Below, piece by piece: positions 1 to 7,083 of a stretch of DNA of 64,000 nucleotides. The notes under the pieces are model-generated. The model was not told where the DNA came from. It saw nothing but the letters and a program-made list of their open reading frames with translations, and did no database searches. The stretch covers positions 62,001 to 126,000 of the forward strand of contig ONAB01000011.1 of assembly GCA_900315705.1 (NCBI GenBank), read 5' to 3'. The position numbers and the translations under genes were made by a program. Source of the stretch: an uncultured Bacteroidales bacterium (GTDB lineage Bacteria; Bacteroidota; Bacteroidia; Bacteroidales; WCHB1-69). Position 1 is the first letter of the stretch. Each line of letters begins with the position of its first letter.

Positions 1-1
1 A

Positions 2-685
2 CAGATCGAGCAAGAGATTGCCGAAATCGGTAAACGCACCTGCATCGACTTGGGCATCAACAATATGCCGCACGAACTGATGCGTCTCGTGGGCAAGATG
101 CGCTATCGTTCCTCTTACGGCCAGAACCTGTTGCAACACGCCAAGGAGGTGGCCAACCTGAGCGCCACGATGGCCTCCGAGCTGGGCCTCAACCCCAAGA
201 TCGCCCGCCGCGCCGGCTTGTTGCACGACATCGGCAAGGTGCCCGACACCGAGCCCGAAATGCCGCACGCCCTCTTCGGCGCCCGCCTGGCCGAACAGTA
301 CAAGGAACGCCCTGAAATCGTGAACGCCATCGGCGCCCACCACGACGAGATGGAGATGACCACCCTCATCGCCCCCATCGTGCAAGTGTGCGACGCCATC
401 TCCGGCGCACGTCCCGGTGCCCGCCGCGAAGTGGTGGAGGCCTATATGAAGCGCCTCAACGACCTCGAGAACCTCGCCCTCACCTACCCCGGCGTGGTCA
501 AGACCTACGCCATCCAGGCCGGCCGCGAACTGCGCGTCATCGTCGGCGCCGAGAAGGTAAGCGACTCCGAGGCCAACCAGATTTCTATGGACCTCTCCAA
601 GAAAATCCAGAACGAAATGACCTACCCGGGCCAAATCAAGATCACGGTCATCCGCGAGACCCGCTCGGTCAACTACGCCAGATAA
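2..685 (+). CDS. rny: Ribonuclease Y, C-terminal part (5' truncated by window)
   Basis: This is the C-terminal 227 residues of ribonuclease Y, the membrane-anchored endoribonuclease that starts mRNA decay. The reading frame is open from base 2 and continues upstream of the window, so the N-terminal membrane segment and most of the KH domain are missing. The segment [15 protein letters not shown] leads into the HD domain, where the metal-binding HD pair is seen in GLLHDIGK and further conserved histidines in AIGAHHDE. The C-terminal part, with KISMD-like and [10 protein letters not shown] segments, matches the family end. A septum-initiator gene follows 9 nt later, so the two are probably co-transcribed. 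Identification is firm because the visible segment is nearly collinear with known RNase Y proteins. Confidence 0.95.
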   Translation, partial: QIEQEIAEIGKRTCIDLGINNMPHELMRLVGKMRYRSSYGQNLLQHAKEVANLSATMASELGLNPKIARRAGLLHDIGKVPDTEPEMPHALFGARLAEQYKERPEIVNAIGAHHDEMEMTTLIAPIVQVCDAISGARPGARREVVEAYMKRLNDLENLALTYPGVVKTYAIQAGRELRVIVGAEKVSDSEANQISMDLSKKIQNEMTYPGQIKITVIRETRSVNYAR

Positions 686-694
686 CACACCACT

Positions 695-997
695 ATGGAA
701 GAGAAAGAGCCCCGCAAAAACCGCTTCCGCTTCTTCGCGGTCCTGTACGGTATCACTACCGTGCTCTTTCTCGTCTATTTCCTCTTCCTCTCCAACAACA
801 CGCTCAAGACGCATCGCGAGCTCAACCGCAAGATTGACAATTTGGAGAACAAGATCACCCATACGAAGAACCAGGTGGGCAACGTCCACACGTTCGATGA
901 AATCAACAGCGACTCCGTCCTGCTGGAGCAGTACGCCCGCGAGCAACTGAATATGCACAAGGAGAACGAAGATGTCTTCATACTCGTCCACGAATAG
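695..997 (+). CDS. Septum formation initiator (FtsB/DivIC-like)
   Basis: A 100-residue bitopic membrane protein of the FtsB/DivIC type, expected to act in the divisome as a partner of FtsL and FtsQ. It has a short basic cytoplasmic N-terminus (KEPRKNRFR), one transmembrane helix at about residues 13-34, and then a charged heptad-like stretch at about 40-65 (LNRKIDNLENKI) typical of the periplasmic coiled coil. The C-terminal part, EQYAREQLNMHKENEDVFI, is the usual end motif of this family. The gene lies 9 nt after rny and its last 26 nt overlap the start of aroQ, so the three genes form a tight unit. Which FtsB/DivIC name applies cannot be decided from sequence. Confidence 0.85.
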   Translation: MEEKEPRKNRFRFFAVLYGITTVLFLVYFLFLSNNTLKTHRELNRKIDNLENKITHTKNQVGNVHTFDEINSDSVLLEQYAREQLNMHKENEDVFILVHE

Positions 998-1448
998 CAC
1001 CCTACCCTGCCGGATACTGATAGTCAACGGCGTCAACCTCGGCCAGCTCGGCACGCGCGAGGTGGACATCTACGGGTGTGTCTCCTTCGAGGAGTACCTG
1101 CAGCAGTTGCGCACTGACTATCCCGACGTGGAGTTCGACTATGTGCAGGAGGACGACGAGACGCGCTTGGCGCATCACATCGCGCAGGCAAAAGATTACG
1201 AGGGCATCGTGCTCAACGCGGGGGCCTACACGCACACCTCGGTGGTGCTGGCCGACGCGGTGCGCGCCACGAGCTGTCCCGTGATGGAGGTGCACATCAG
1301 CAACCTCTTCGGCCGCGAGCAGTACCGGCGCACGTCGCCCCTCGCGGGAGCCTGCCGCGGACTCATCGCCGGCCTCGGCCTCGAAAGCTACCGCCTCGCC
1401 GTGGAGTTCTTCAGAAAAGAATTTTCAAAAAAAAATCAACCCCTTTAA
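972..1448 (+). CDS. aroQ: 3-dehydroquinate dehydratase, type II
   Basis: Type II dehydroquinase (158 aa), which converts 3-dehydroquinate to 3-dehydroshikimate in the shikimate pathway. The family motifs are visible: NGVNLGQLGTRE with the catalytic Arg, the catalytic Tyr in DIYG, NAGAYTHTSV with the substrate-binding Asn, and VEVHISNLFGREQYRR with the catalytic His and Arg. The usual QSNxEG segment is replaced by QEDDET, an unusual change near the lid and substrate region. The only ATG in frame ahead of the core overlaps the previous gene by 26 nt, giving an extra Ser/Thr-rich tail of about 12 residues; a non-ATG start inside it is possible. A second shikimate gene, aroC, lies at 57.7 kb. Confidence 0.9.
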   Translation: MSSYSSTNSTLPCRILIVNGVNLGQLGTREVDIYGCVSFEEYLQQLRTDYPDVEFDYVQEDDETRLAHHIAQAKDYEGIVLNAGAYTHTSVVLADAVRATSCPVMEVHISNLFGREQYRRTSPLAGACRGLIAGLGLESYRLAVEFFRKEFSKKNQPL

Positions 1449-1526
1449 ACCCTACACTTCTTAATCAGTCTTTGGATTCTGTTTTTCAAAAAGAAAAAAA
1501 ACATAACACTTTAAATAACACCTATT

Positions 1527-1979
1527 ATGAAAAAAGTATTCAGCTTATTGATCGTTATGGCTTTTGTGTTTTCCGCTGTAGCCCAAGATGCAAACGCTGA
1601 CAAACCCAAAAAGGTCAAAGAACCCGAAATCACCTTCGAGAACCTCGTGCACGACTACGGTGAGATTCAGCAGGGTGCCAACGGCACTTGCGAGTTCGTG
1701 TTCAAGAACACGGGCAAGGCCGACCTCATCCTGACCAACTGCCGTTCCAGTTGCGGCTGCACCGTTCCTGAATGGCCGAAGGACCCGATTCCTCCCGGCA
1801 AGAAGGCCGTCATCAAGGTGAGCTACAACACCAACCGTCTCGGCATTATTAACAAGAGCATCACCGTGGAGTCCAACGCTGTGAACAACCGTGTGATCCT
1901 CAACATCAAGGGCAACGTGTCTGCGAAACCAGCAGAGGCTGCTCCCACCAACGAAGGCGGTGCCGTGAAAGCCCAATAA
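1527..1979 (+). CDS. DUF1573 domain secreted protein
   Basis: A 150-residue exported protein. A clear signal peptide covers residues 1-20 and ends in VAQ. It is followed by one DUF1573 domain, an immunoglobulin-like fold common in Bacteroidota. The signature SSCGCTVPEW occurs in the middle, and KNTGKADLILTNC precedes it. The tail is Ala/Pro-rich and probably disordered. The gene is preceded by an A-rich stretch typical of Bacteroidota translation starts rather than a Shine-Dalgarno site. A second DUF1573 gene follows 34 nt downstream, so the two are probably a duplicated pair in one transcript. The biochemical role of the family is not established. Confidence 0.85.
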   Translation: MKKVFSLLIVMAFVFSAVAQDANADKPKKVKEPEITFENLVHDYGEIQQGANGTCEFVFKNTGKADLILTNCRSSCGCTVPEWPKDPIPPGKKAVIKVSYNTNRLGIINKSITVESNAVNNRVILNIKGNVSAKPAEAAPTNEGGAVKAQ

Positions 1980-2013
1980 CGAAGATTAATATTAACTCTA
2001 TAAAACAATACCG

Positions 2014-2433
2014 ATGAAAAAGATAATGATTCTCAGTTTGATACTTTGCCTCTTTGGCGCCACGCAGGCCCAAACGAGCAAGTCATCCACCGGCAAGAGC
2101 TCCTCTAAGAGCACCTACACCGGCACCGGCGCCGAAATCGAGTTCGACCGTTCCTACGTCAACTTCGGCACCCTGAAAGTCAAGGACGTGAAAGTGGTCA
2201 CCGTCACCTTCACCAACATCGGGAAAAAACCGTTGATTTTGGACGATGTGATTTCCTCCTGCGACTGCACCGAGGTGGAATGGTCGAAAGCTCCGGTGAT
2301 GCCTGGCAAGAAGGGCACCATCAAGCTCACCTACACAGCCAAGGACAAAGGCATCATCAGCAAGAGACTCACGGTGTTGTCCAACGCCAACACGGACAGA
2401 GTTATACTACAAATGAAGGGGGAGGTGCAATAA
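2014..2433 (+). CDS. DUF1573 domain secreted protein (paralogue)
   Basis: A 139-residue paralogue of the preceding gene. It has a signal peptide (about residues 1-19, ending in TQAQ), a Ser/Lys/Thr-rich linker at about 20-40, and one DUF1573 domain from about 45 to the C-terminus. The Cys motif is shorter than in its neighbour (SSCDCTEVEWS), so the GC pair is changed to DC. The domain keeps the family pattern of FTNIGKKPLILDDV and PGKKGTIKLTY. It ends 17 nt before the 5' end of tmRNA. The function is unknown. The tandem arrangement suggests the two proteins act together or in the same envelope process, which is inference only. Confidence 0.83.
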   Translation: MKKIMILSLILCLFGATQAQTSKSSTGKSSSKSTYTGTGAEIEFDRSYVNFGTLKVKDVKVVTVTFTNIGKKPLILDDVISSCDCTEVEWSKAPVMPGKKGTIKLTYTAKDKGIISKRLTVLSNANTDRVILQMKGEVQ

Positions 2434-2450
2434 CCTCTCCTTTTCCTCCT

Positions 2451-2837
2451 GGGGTCGTTTGGTTTTGACAGCGAGAACGGGGGGATGTAAGCAGGTCGGA
2501 ACTTGTGAGCCGATTCCGTTAACAGTCAACTCTCCAGCCAATAAACGGCGAAACTTCTTATGCATTCGCAGCGTAACCGCCGCGGATCCCGCCGCACGGA
2601 CAAGGTCCGCAGCCGCGGGCGTCTCCCCGGAAGTTCTTCCGTCCAACGTTCGGAACGAGGCGTCGTAAAAGGACAGATAGCGAGCGCAGGCTTCGATGCG
2701 TGAGCGAAACTTTAGAAGATAAGCTGCTGCAAGGTCGGTCTCGTACCATACAGCAGCCGACAACCAAACGAAGACTAAACTTGTAGAAAGCATCTCTGCG
2801 GCTTGTTTGGACGAGGGTTCGACTCCCTCCGGCTCCA
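2451..2837 (+). ncRNA. ssrA: tmRNA (transfer-messenger RNA)
   Basis: One-piece tmRNA for ribosome rescue. The 5' GGGGTCG pairs perfectly, allowing G-U, with the 3' CGGCTCC, followed by discriminator A. The T-arm GAGGG-TTCGACT-CCCTC is intact and the 5' part has the TTGACAGC tRNA-like segment. CCA is not encoded (CTG follows) and must be added. The tag reading frame at 2547-2576 is GGC GAA ACT TCT TAT GCA TTC GCA GCG TAA, giving the tag GETSYAFAA; it ends in AA as proteolysis tags do. A strong terminator follows at 2845-2882. Confidence 0.93.
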
Positions 2838-2844
2838 CTGGAAG

Positions 2845-2882
2845 AGACACCGGTAATCTGAGAATTGCCGGTGTCTTTTTTG
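2845..2882 (+). terminator. Rho-independent terminator of tmRNA
   Basis: A 13-bp hairpin: AGACACCGGTAAT pairs with ATTGCCGGTGTCT (one G-T pair) across a 6-nt loop and runs into T6. It lies 8 nt after the tmRNA acceptor stem. Confidence 0.9.
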
Positions 2883-2965
2883 TTTTATAAACTAATATTG
2901 CCGAACAAAAAAAAAGGAATTGACGCAGCAAAAACAGCAAAATATTTTATATCAAGAAAAAGCAC

Positions 2966-2993
2966 TTTGGTGCCCGAAAAATGCCTATTTTTG
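2966..2993 (+). promoter_or_regulatory. Bacteroidota-type promoter for the exonuclease gene
   Basis: TTTG at 2966-2969 and TATTTTTG at 2986-2993, matching the TTTG/TAnnTTTG pattern with a 16-bp spacer, slightly shorter than the usual 19. The start codon of the exonuclease gene lies 25 nt downstream. Confidence 0.6.
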
Positions 2994-3017
2994 CCGCCTG
3001 AAAACAAATAAAGAGAA

Positions 3018-3509
3018 ATGAAGGATTTTGTTGCCATTGACTTCGAATCGGCAAATGACCAGCGCGGCTCCATTTGCAGCGTAGGCATTGTTATTGTCAA
3101 GAACGGCGAAATTGTGGACAAGTTCTACTCTCTCATCCGGCCAAGACCGAACTATTACAATTACTGGCACTCCAAAATCCACGGGCTTCACAATAAAGAC
3201 ACCGACTTCGCCCCCTCATTCAAGGAGGTGTGGGGCAAGGTGTCAAAGCTGCTCGAGGGCCTGCCCTTGGTGGCGCACGACAAGAACATCGACGAGCTCC
3301 ACCTGAGAGCTGTGTTCCAGCTCCACGGGATGGAATACCCGGGGTACAAGTTCTACGACACGCTGGAGCCATCCCGCAAGGCATTCCCCAACCTGCCCAA
3401 CCACAAGCTCTGCACCGTGGCCGCCCAGTGCGGCTACCAGATGACCCAGGAGCACAACGCCCTCTGTGACGCGATGGCCTGCGCGTGGGTGGCCCGCGAG
3501 ATACTGTAA
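3018..3509 (+). CDS. DEDDh 3'-5' exonuclease (DnaQ-like)
   Basis: A 163-residue single-domain exonuclease of the DnaQ/PolC epsilon type. The DEDDh residues are visible: D and E in the N-terminal AIDFESA, the second Asp in VAHDKNIDELHL, and the His/Asp pair in EHNALCDAMA near the C-terminus. SKIHGLHNKDT with a following PSF segment is typical of the stand-alone Bacteroidota proteins. The usual AHN before the second Asp is AHD here. No polymerase domain or BRCT is attached. The gene has its own -7 box and stands alone between tmRNA and a small membrane protein gene. It probably trims DNA or RNA 3' ends; the real substrate is unknown. Confidence 0.85.
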   Translation: MKDFVAIDFESANDQRGSICSVGIVIVKNGEIVDKFYSLIRPRPNYYNYWHSKIHGLHNKDTDFAPSFKEVWGKVSKLLEGLPLVAHDKNIDELHLRAVFQLHGMEYPGYKFYDTLEPSRKAFPNLPNHKLCTVAAQCGYQMTQEHNALCDAMACAWVAREIL

Positions 3510-3589
3510 GGAAAATCCGTTTATTTTCCTTGTTGCACAATAAAACCCCTCTTTTTACGATATCCTTATGTTATTTCGTCGTTTTGCCT

Positions 3590-3964
3590 ATGCGCGATTT
3601 CAGACAACGTTTGAGAATATGGCTTCAGGGATTCTCACCCCAAACCGGCATCAATCTGCTGATTATATGCCTCATTCTCCATATTATCGCTTTTGGGCAA
3701 TTCGCACTCCCCTTCTTTCCCCCTTCCACCAAAAAGACCATTGGCGTGGTTGTGTTCAGTCTGGCCAAAGCCTTCCAATACACAGGGTTGGGCATTCTCG
3801 GCGTGGAGGGATACAAGAAACTCAAAGACCGCATCCTCAAACGGAACACCAGTTTCAGGATGCCGGCCAAACGGAGCAAGCGTCCCCACAACAAACATCG
3901 GTTAAAACGTATGCGCAAGGCCAATAGGAAGACAGACGCGCCCATTTCCCAAACCAAAGCTTAA
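3590..3964 (+). CDS. Small membrane protein of unknown function
   Basis: A 124-residue protein I do not recognise. It has a basic amphipathic N-terminus (MRDFRQRLRIW), two hydrophobic segments at about residues 19-42 (INLLIICLILHIIAFGQFAL) and 50-70 (TIGVVVFSLAKAFQYTGLGI), and a strongly basic tail rich in Lys and Arg from about residue 75. The ATG at 3590 is chosen because an upstream GTG at 3485 would overlap the exonuclease gene by 25 nt. The helicase gene begins 6 nt after its stop, so the two are probably translated from one mRNA. The basic tail could face the cytoplasm and touch nucleic acid, which is inference. Confidence 0.6.
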   Translation: MRDFRQRLRIWLQGFSPQTGINLLIICLILHIIAFGQFALPFFPPSTKKTIGVVVFSLAKAFQYTGLGILGVEGYKKLKDRILKRNTSFRMPAKRSKRPHNKHRLKRMRKANRKTDAPISQTKA

Positions 3965-3970
3965 CTTAGG

Positions 3971-5857
3971 ATGAAGTCCATCGAATCCTTACAACGACAG
4001 CTACAGCTTATCGGGTTGGAGAAAGCCTACGACGTGCGTGCTCTTGAGGAGTCGTTCCAGGCGGCCTTGCAGCACAGCCATCTCAACAGCGGATGCTGGT
4101 ATCCTTTGCGCGCGGGCAATTGCTTCTACAACGCCCTGAACCAGCTGGTGATGGAAGTGGAGTACACGGCCAGCCACGCCGTGGGGCCCGACAGCGAGTT
4201 CGAGCCCGGCAAGCGCGTCACCTTTTTCTACATCAGCCGGGATTCGCGCCGCAACGTGACACGGCTCACCGCCGGCGGCACCATCCAACACATCGAGGGG
4301 CGGCGGATGCAAATTGCCCTGGACGCCCCCGATACGACACTCCTGCTGCGACTGGCGCAGGAACAAGACCTCGGGGTGCGCCTCGACTTCGACGACACCA
4401 CCTACCAGGTGATGGAACAAGCCCTCTTGCGGGCCAAAAACCTGGAGAGCGACAAGGCCGTGCATCTGCGAGAGGTCCTCATAGGCACGCAGGATCCAGA
4501 ATTCCGCACCTTGCCCCGGATGGTGTTTCCCCATCTCAACCAGAGCCAGAACGAGGCCGTGCAGCGCATCCTGGAGGCGCGCGAGGTGGCCGTAGTGCAC
4601 GGTCCGCCTGGCACCGGCAAGACCACCACGCTGGTGGAGGCCATCATCGAGACCACCCGCCGCGAGCCGCAGGTGCTGGTCTGTGCCCCGAGCAACGCCG
4701 CCGTGGACTGGATCAGCGAGAAGCTCATCGAACGGGGCGTGCGTGTGGTGCGCATCGGCAACCCCCTACGCATCAGTCGCCCGCTGATGGAGCACACCTA
4801 CGAGCGACTCTACGCCGCCCGTCCCGACTATCCCGAGTTGTGGGGCATCCGCAAGCTGATTCGCGACATCCACGAGGGGAGCGCCCCCTCTCGGCAGCGC
4901 GCCCACCGGCTGCAACAACTCCTGCAGCGCCGCGACGAGCTCGAACTGAAAATCCACGAGGAGGTGTTCCAAGAGGCCGAGGTAGTGACCTGCACACTCA
5001 TCGGCAGCGCCCACCGGCTGCTCGACCACCGCCATTTCAGCACCCTCTTCATTGACGAGGCCACGCAGTCCATCGAGGCTGCCTGCTGGGCTGCCATCCT
5101 CAAGGCCGACCGAGTGATGTTTGCCGGCGACCACCAGCAGCTGCCGCCCACCATCCTTTGCCCGGAAGCCGAGCGCGGCGGACTCTCCGACACCCTGATG
5201 CAGAAGGTCGTGCACGGCAAGCCCACGTGTGTCACGTTATTGGACACGCAATACCGGATGAACAGGCAGATTATGGGATTCTCGTCGCAATGGTTCTACG
5301 AAGGGCGGCTGAAGGCAGCGCCCGAGGTGGCCAACCGCACATTAGCGCCCTGGGACGCGCCGTTGGTGTGGGTGGACACCGCCGGCAGCCACTTCGCCGA
5401 GCGTCTCAGCGCCTCGCAGAGTCGCTCCAACCGCGACGAGGCAGCGTTGGTGATGCAAATCCTCAAGAACTATGTCCGGCAGACGGCCATCGACCCTACG
5501 CTCTTCAACAACACCACCTACGGGGTCATCTCCCCATATAAGGCGCAGGTAGCCCTGTTGCGCAAACTCGTGGGACGCAGTCGCACGCTCGCGCCCATAC
5601 ACAGCCACATCACCGTCAACACCGTGGACGGCTTCCAAGGACAGGAACGCGATGTAATCCTCATCAGTATGGTGCGCGACAACGAGCGCGGCGCCATCGG
5701 CTTCCTGAAAGACCTCAGGCGGATGAACGTCGCCATCACCCGCGCCCGGATGAAACTCATCATCGTGGGCAGCAGCGAGACGCTTTGCAAGAACGATTTT
5801 TACGCTCAGCTATGGGAATATGTGAGCGAGAAGGGGATCGTGAAGGGGTGGAGTTGA
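3971..5857 (+). CDS. SF1B helicase, UPF1/IGHMBP2-like
   Basis: A 628-residue superfamily 1 DNA/RNA helicase of the UPF1/IGHMBP2/Dna2 group. An N-terminal OB-like domain (about residues 1-180) is followed by the Q-motif region NQSQNEAV. The helicase motifs come in order: Walker A GPPGTGKTT (about 210), motif Ia VCAPSNAAVD, motif II FIDEATQ (about 360), motif III GDHQQLPP, motif IV QYRMN (about 427), motif V VDGFQGQERD (about 553) and motif VI NVAITRAR (about 586). All catalytic residues appear intact. Such proteins are widespread in Bacteroidota but their cellular job is not settled. It follows a small membrane protein gene by 6 nt, and a hairpin-forming repeat occupies the space after it. Confidence 0.92.
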   Translation: MKSIESLQRQLQLIGLEKAYDVRALEESFQAALQHSHLNSGCWYPLRAGNCFYNALNQLVMEVEYTASHAVGPDSEFEPGKRVTFFYISRDSRRNVTRLTAGGTIQHIEGRRMQIALDAPDTTLLLRLAQEQDLGVRLDFDDTTYQVMEQALLRAKNLESDKAVHLREVLIGTQDPEFRTLPRMVFPHLNQSQNEAVQRILEAREVAVVHGPPGTGKTTTLVEAIIETTRREPQVLVCAPSNAAVDWISEKLIERGVRVVRIGNPLRISRPLMEHTYERLYAARPDYPELWGIRKLIRDIHEGSAPSRQRAHRLQQLLQRRDELELKIHEEVFQEAEVVTCTLIGSAHRLLDHRHFSTLFIDEATQSIEAACWAAILKADRVMFAGDHQQLPPTILCPEAERGGLSDTLMQKVVHGKPTCVTLLDTQYRMNRQIMGFSSQWFYEGRLKAAPEVANRTLAPWDAPLVWVDTAGSHFAERLSASQSRSNRDEAALVMQILKNYVRQTAIDPTLFNNTTYGVISPYKAQVALLRKLVGRSRTLAPIHSHITVNTVDGFQGQERDVILISMVRDNERGAIGFLKDLRRMNVAITRARMKLIIVGSSETLCKNDFYAQLWEYVSEKGIVKGWS

Positions 5858-5860
5858 GTT

Positions 5861-5943
5861 GTTGGCTGTTGGCTATTAGCCATTGTGTCAATGCATATCC
5901 TCTAACAGCTAATGGCTAATGGCTAACGGCTAACAGCTAACGG
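5861..5943 (+). repeat. gctaatggc-word repeat forming a long imperfect hairpin (copy 1)
   Basis: The segment consists of the words ttggcta and tggctaa. The left arm at about 5861-5884 is complementary to the right arm at about 5912-5941, with several registers possible because the word is repeated. A second copy lies at 22354-22433 after the AraC gene. It contains no gene. Confidence 0.75.
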
Positions 5944-6027
5944 CCGTCAAGCTTTAGCAGTACGAGTAAAAAAATCATTCTTCCTCTTTGCCCTTTTGGA
6001 TATTTCCGCATCGTACTTAAAGAGCGT

Positions 6028-7071
6028 ATGAAAAACACACAGGAATTCTGGACAGACAAATACCGCAAGAACATCGAAAGGATGATCGGATTATGCCGAC
6101 GGTATGTGCCCGACCCGCACGAAGCCGAGGATCTGGCCCACGAAGCCTTCCTGTCGGCCATTGAGAAGTCGCACACTTTCAAAGGATTGGGGGATTTTGA
6201 CGGCTGGATGATGCGTATCACGGTGAACACGGCGCTGCAGCATCTGCGAAAAGCAAAAAGCCTCGTCAGCCTTGACACCGCAGGCCCAGAGTTAGATTCC
6301 CTACAGGATGATGAAACCGAAGACCTGGAACGCACAGACTTCTCGAAGGAGGAAATACTATGTGCCATCGCGGCATTGCCGGTGCCCCAACGCACGGTGT
6401 TCAACCTTTTTGTCTTCGAGCGATACAGCCATCGCCAAATCGCCGGCACGCTTCACATAGCAGTACGCACCTCCAAGTTGCATCTGGCCCAAGCCCGACG
6501 GCAGTTGCAGCAACATCTGAAAGAGATAAAAAATGAAAAAAGATTGCTTATGATTCCATTTTTAACCGTTTTCAAAAAGGGGCATTCTGTGGACAACGTT
6601 TGCCGGCGCACTTTGTGCGATTTCAAGGTGGAGCCGACCGCCGAGCTTGACACCGCCGCCCTGTCGTGGGGCACCCTGCCCCCTGCCACTATCACGATGC
6701 AACTGTCCGGCATCATCAGGAAATTGCTGGCAGGCCTGCTGCTGTGCGCTGCGGCGGGGGTGGCATCCTACTTTGTGCTGTCGTCCCGCACTCCCGTCGC
6801 TCCGTTGCCAGCCCCGACGCCGGCTCCTAATCCCATCGCCGCTGCCATCGACACCATCCTCTCGGCGGAGACGGACACCCCGCAAGCCACTGTTACGGTG
6901 ACTTCCGTCGCGAGAAACGACCAAAGGGAGAACTTGGCACCGGAAAGCAGCACCGCCGACACCAGCCACGAAAAAGAGTATATCATCATTCACGACACCG
7001 TATATAAAACCGTGGTGAAAGTGGTTCACGACACGGTATATGCCCCGGCACCCCAAAAACATCAACAATAA
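6028..7071 (+). CDS. ECF-type sigma factor with membrane-spanning C-terminal extension
   Basis: A 347-residue protein whose first about 165 residues are an ECF sigma factor. Region 2 is at about 15-85 (HEAEDLAHEAF, FDGWMMRITVN) and region 4 at about 108-165 (LPVPQRTVFNLFVFERYSHRQIA). A linker of about 65 residues follows, then a hydrophobic segment at about 233-255 (LLAGLLLCAAAGVASYFVL), a Pro/Ala-rich stretch and a C-terminal segment with two HDTVY motifs. This topology would tether the sigma domain to the inner membrane with a periplasmic tail. The next gene starts 12 nt later and encodes an outer-membrane barrel whose mature N-terminus has the same DTVY/HDTIY words. No anti-sigma gene is adjacent. 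Ordinary ECF factors are about 180-200 aa, so the extension is clearly extra. Confidence 0.85.
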   Translation: MKNTQEFWTDKYRKNIERMIGLCRRYVPDPHEAEDLAHEAFLSAIEKSHTFKGLGDFDGWMMRITVNTALQHLRKAKSLVSLDTAGPELDSLQDDETEDLERTDFSKEEILCAIAALPVPQRTVFNLFVFERYSHRQIAGTLHIAVRTSKLHLAQARRQLQQHLKEIKNEKRLLMIPFLTVFKKGHSVDNVCRRTLCDFKVEPTAELDTAALSWGTLPPATITMQLSGIIRKLLAGLLLCAAAGVASYFVLSSRTPVAPLPAPTPAPNPIAAAIDTILSAETDTPQATVTVTSVARNDQRENLAPESSTADTSHEKEYIIIHDTVYKTVVKVVHDTVYAPAPQKHQQ

Positions 7072-7083
7072 AAAAACGACACT

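Noticed and set aside
2407-2940. 177-aa minus-strand frame
   Set aside because: Lies antisense across the whole tmRNA and its terminator and shows no protein family; the RNA gene explains the sequence.
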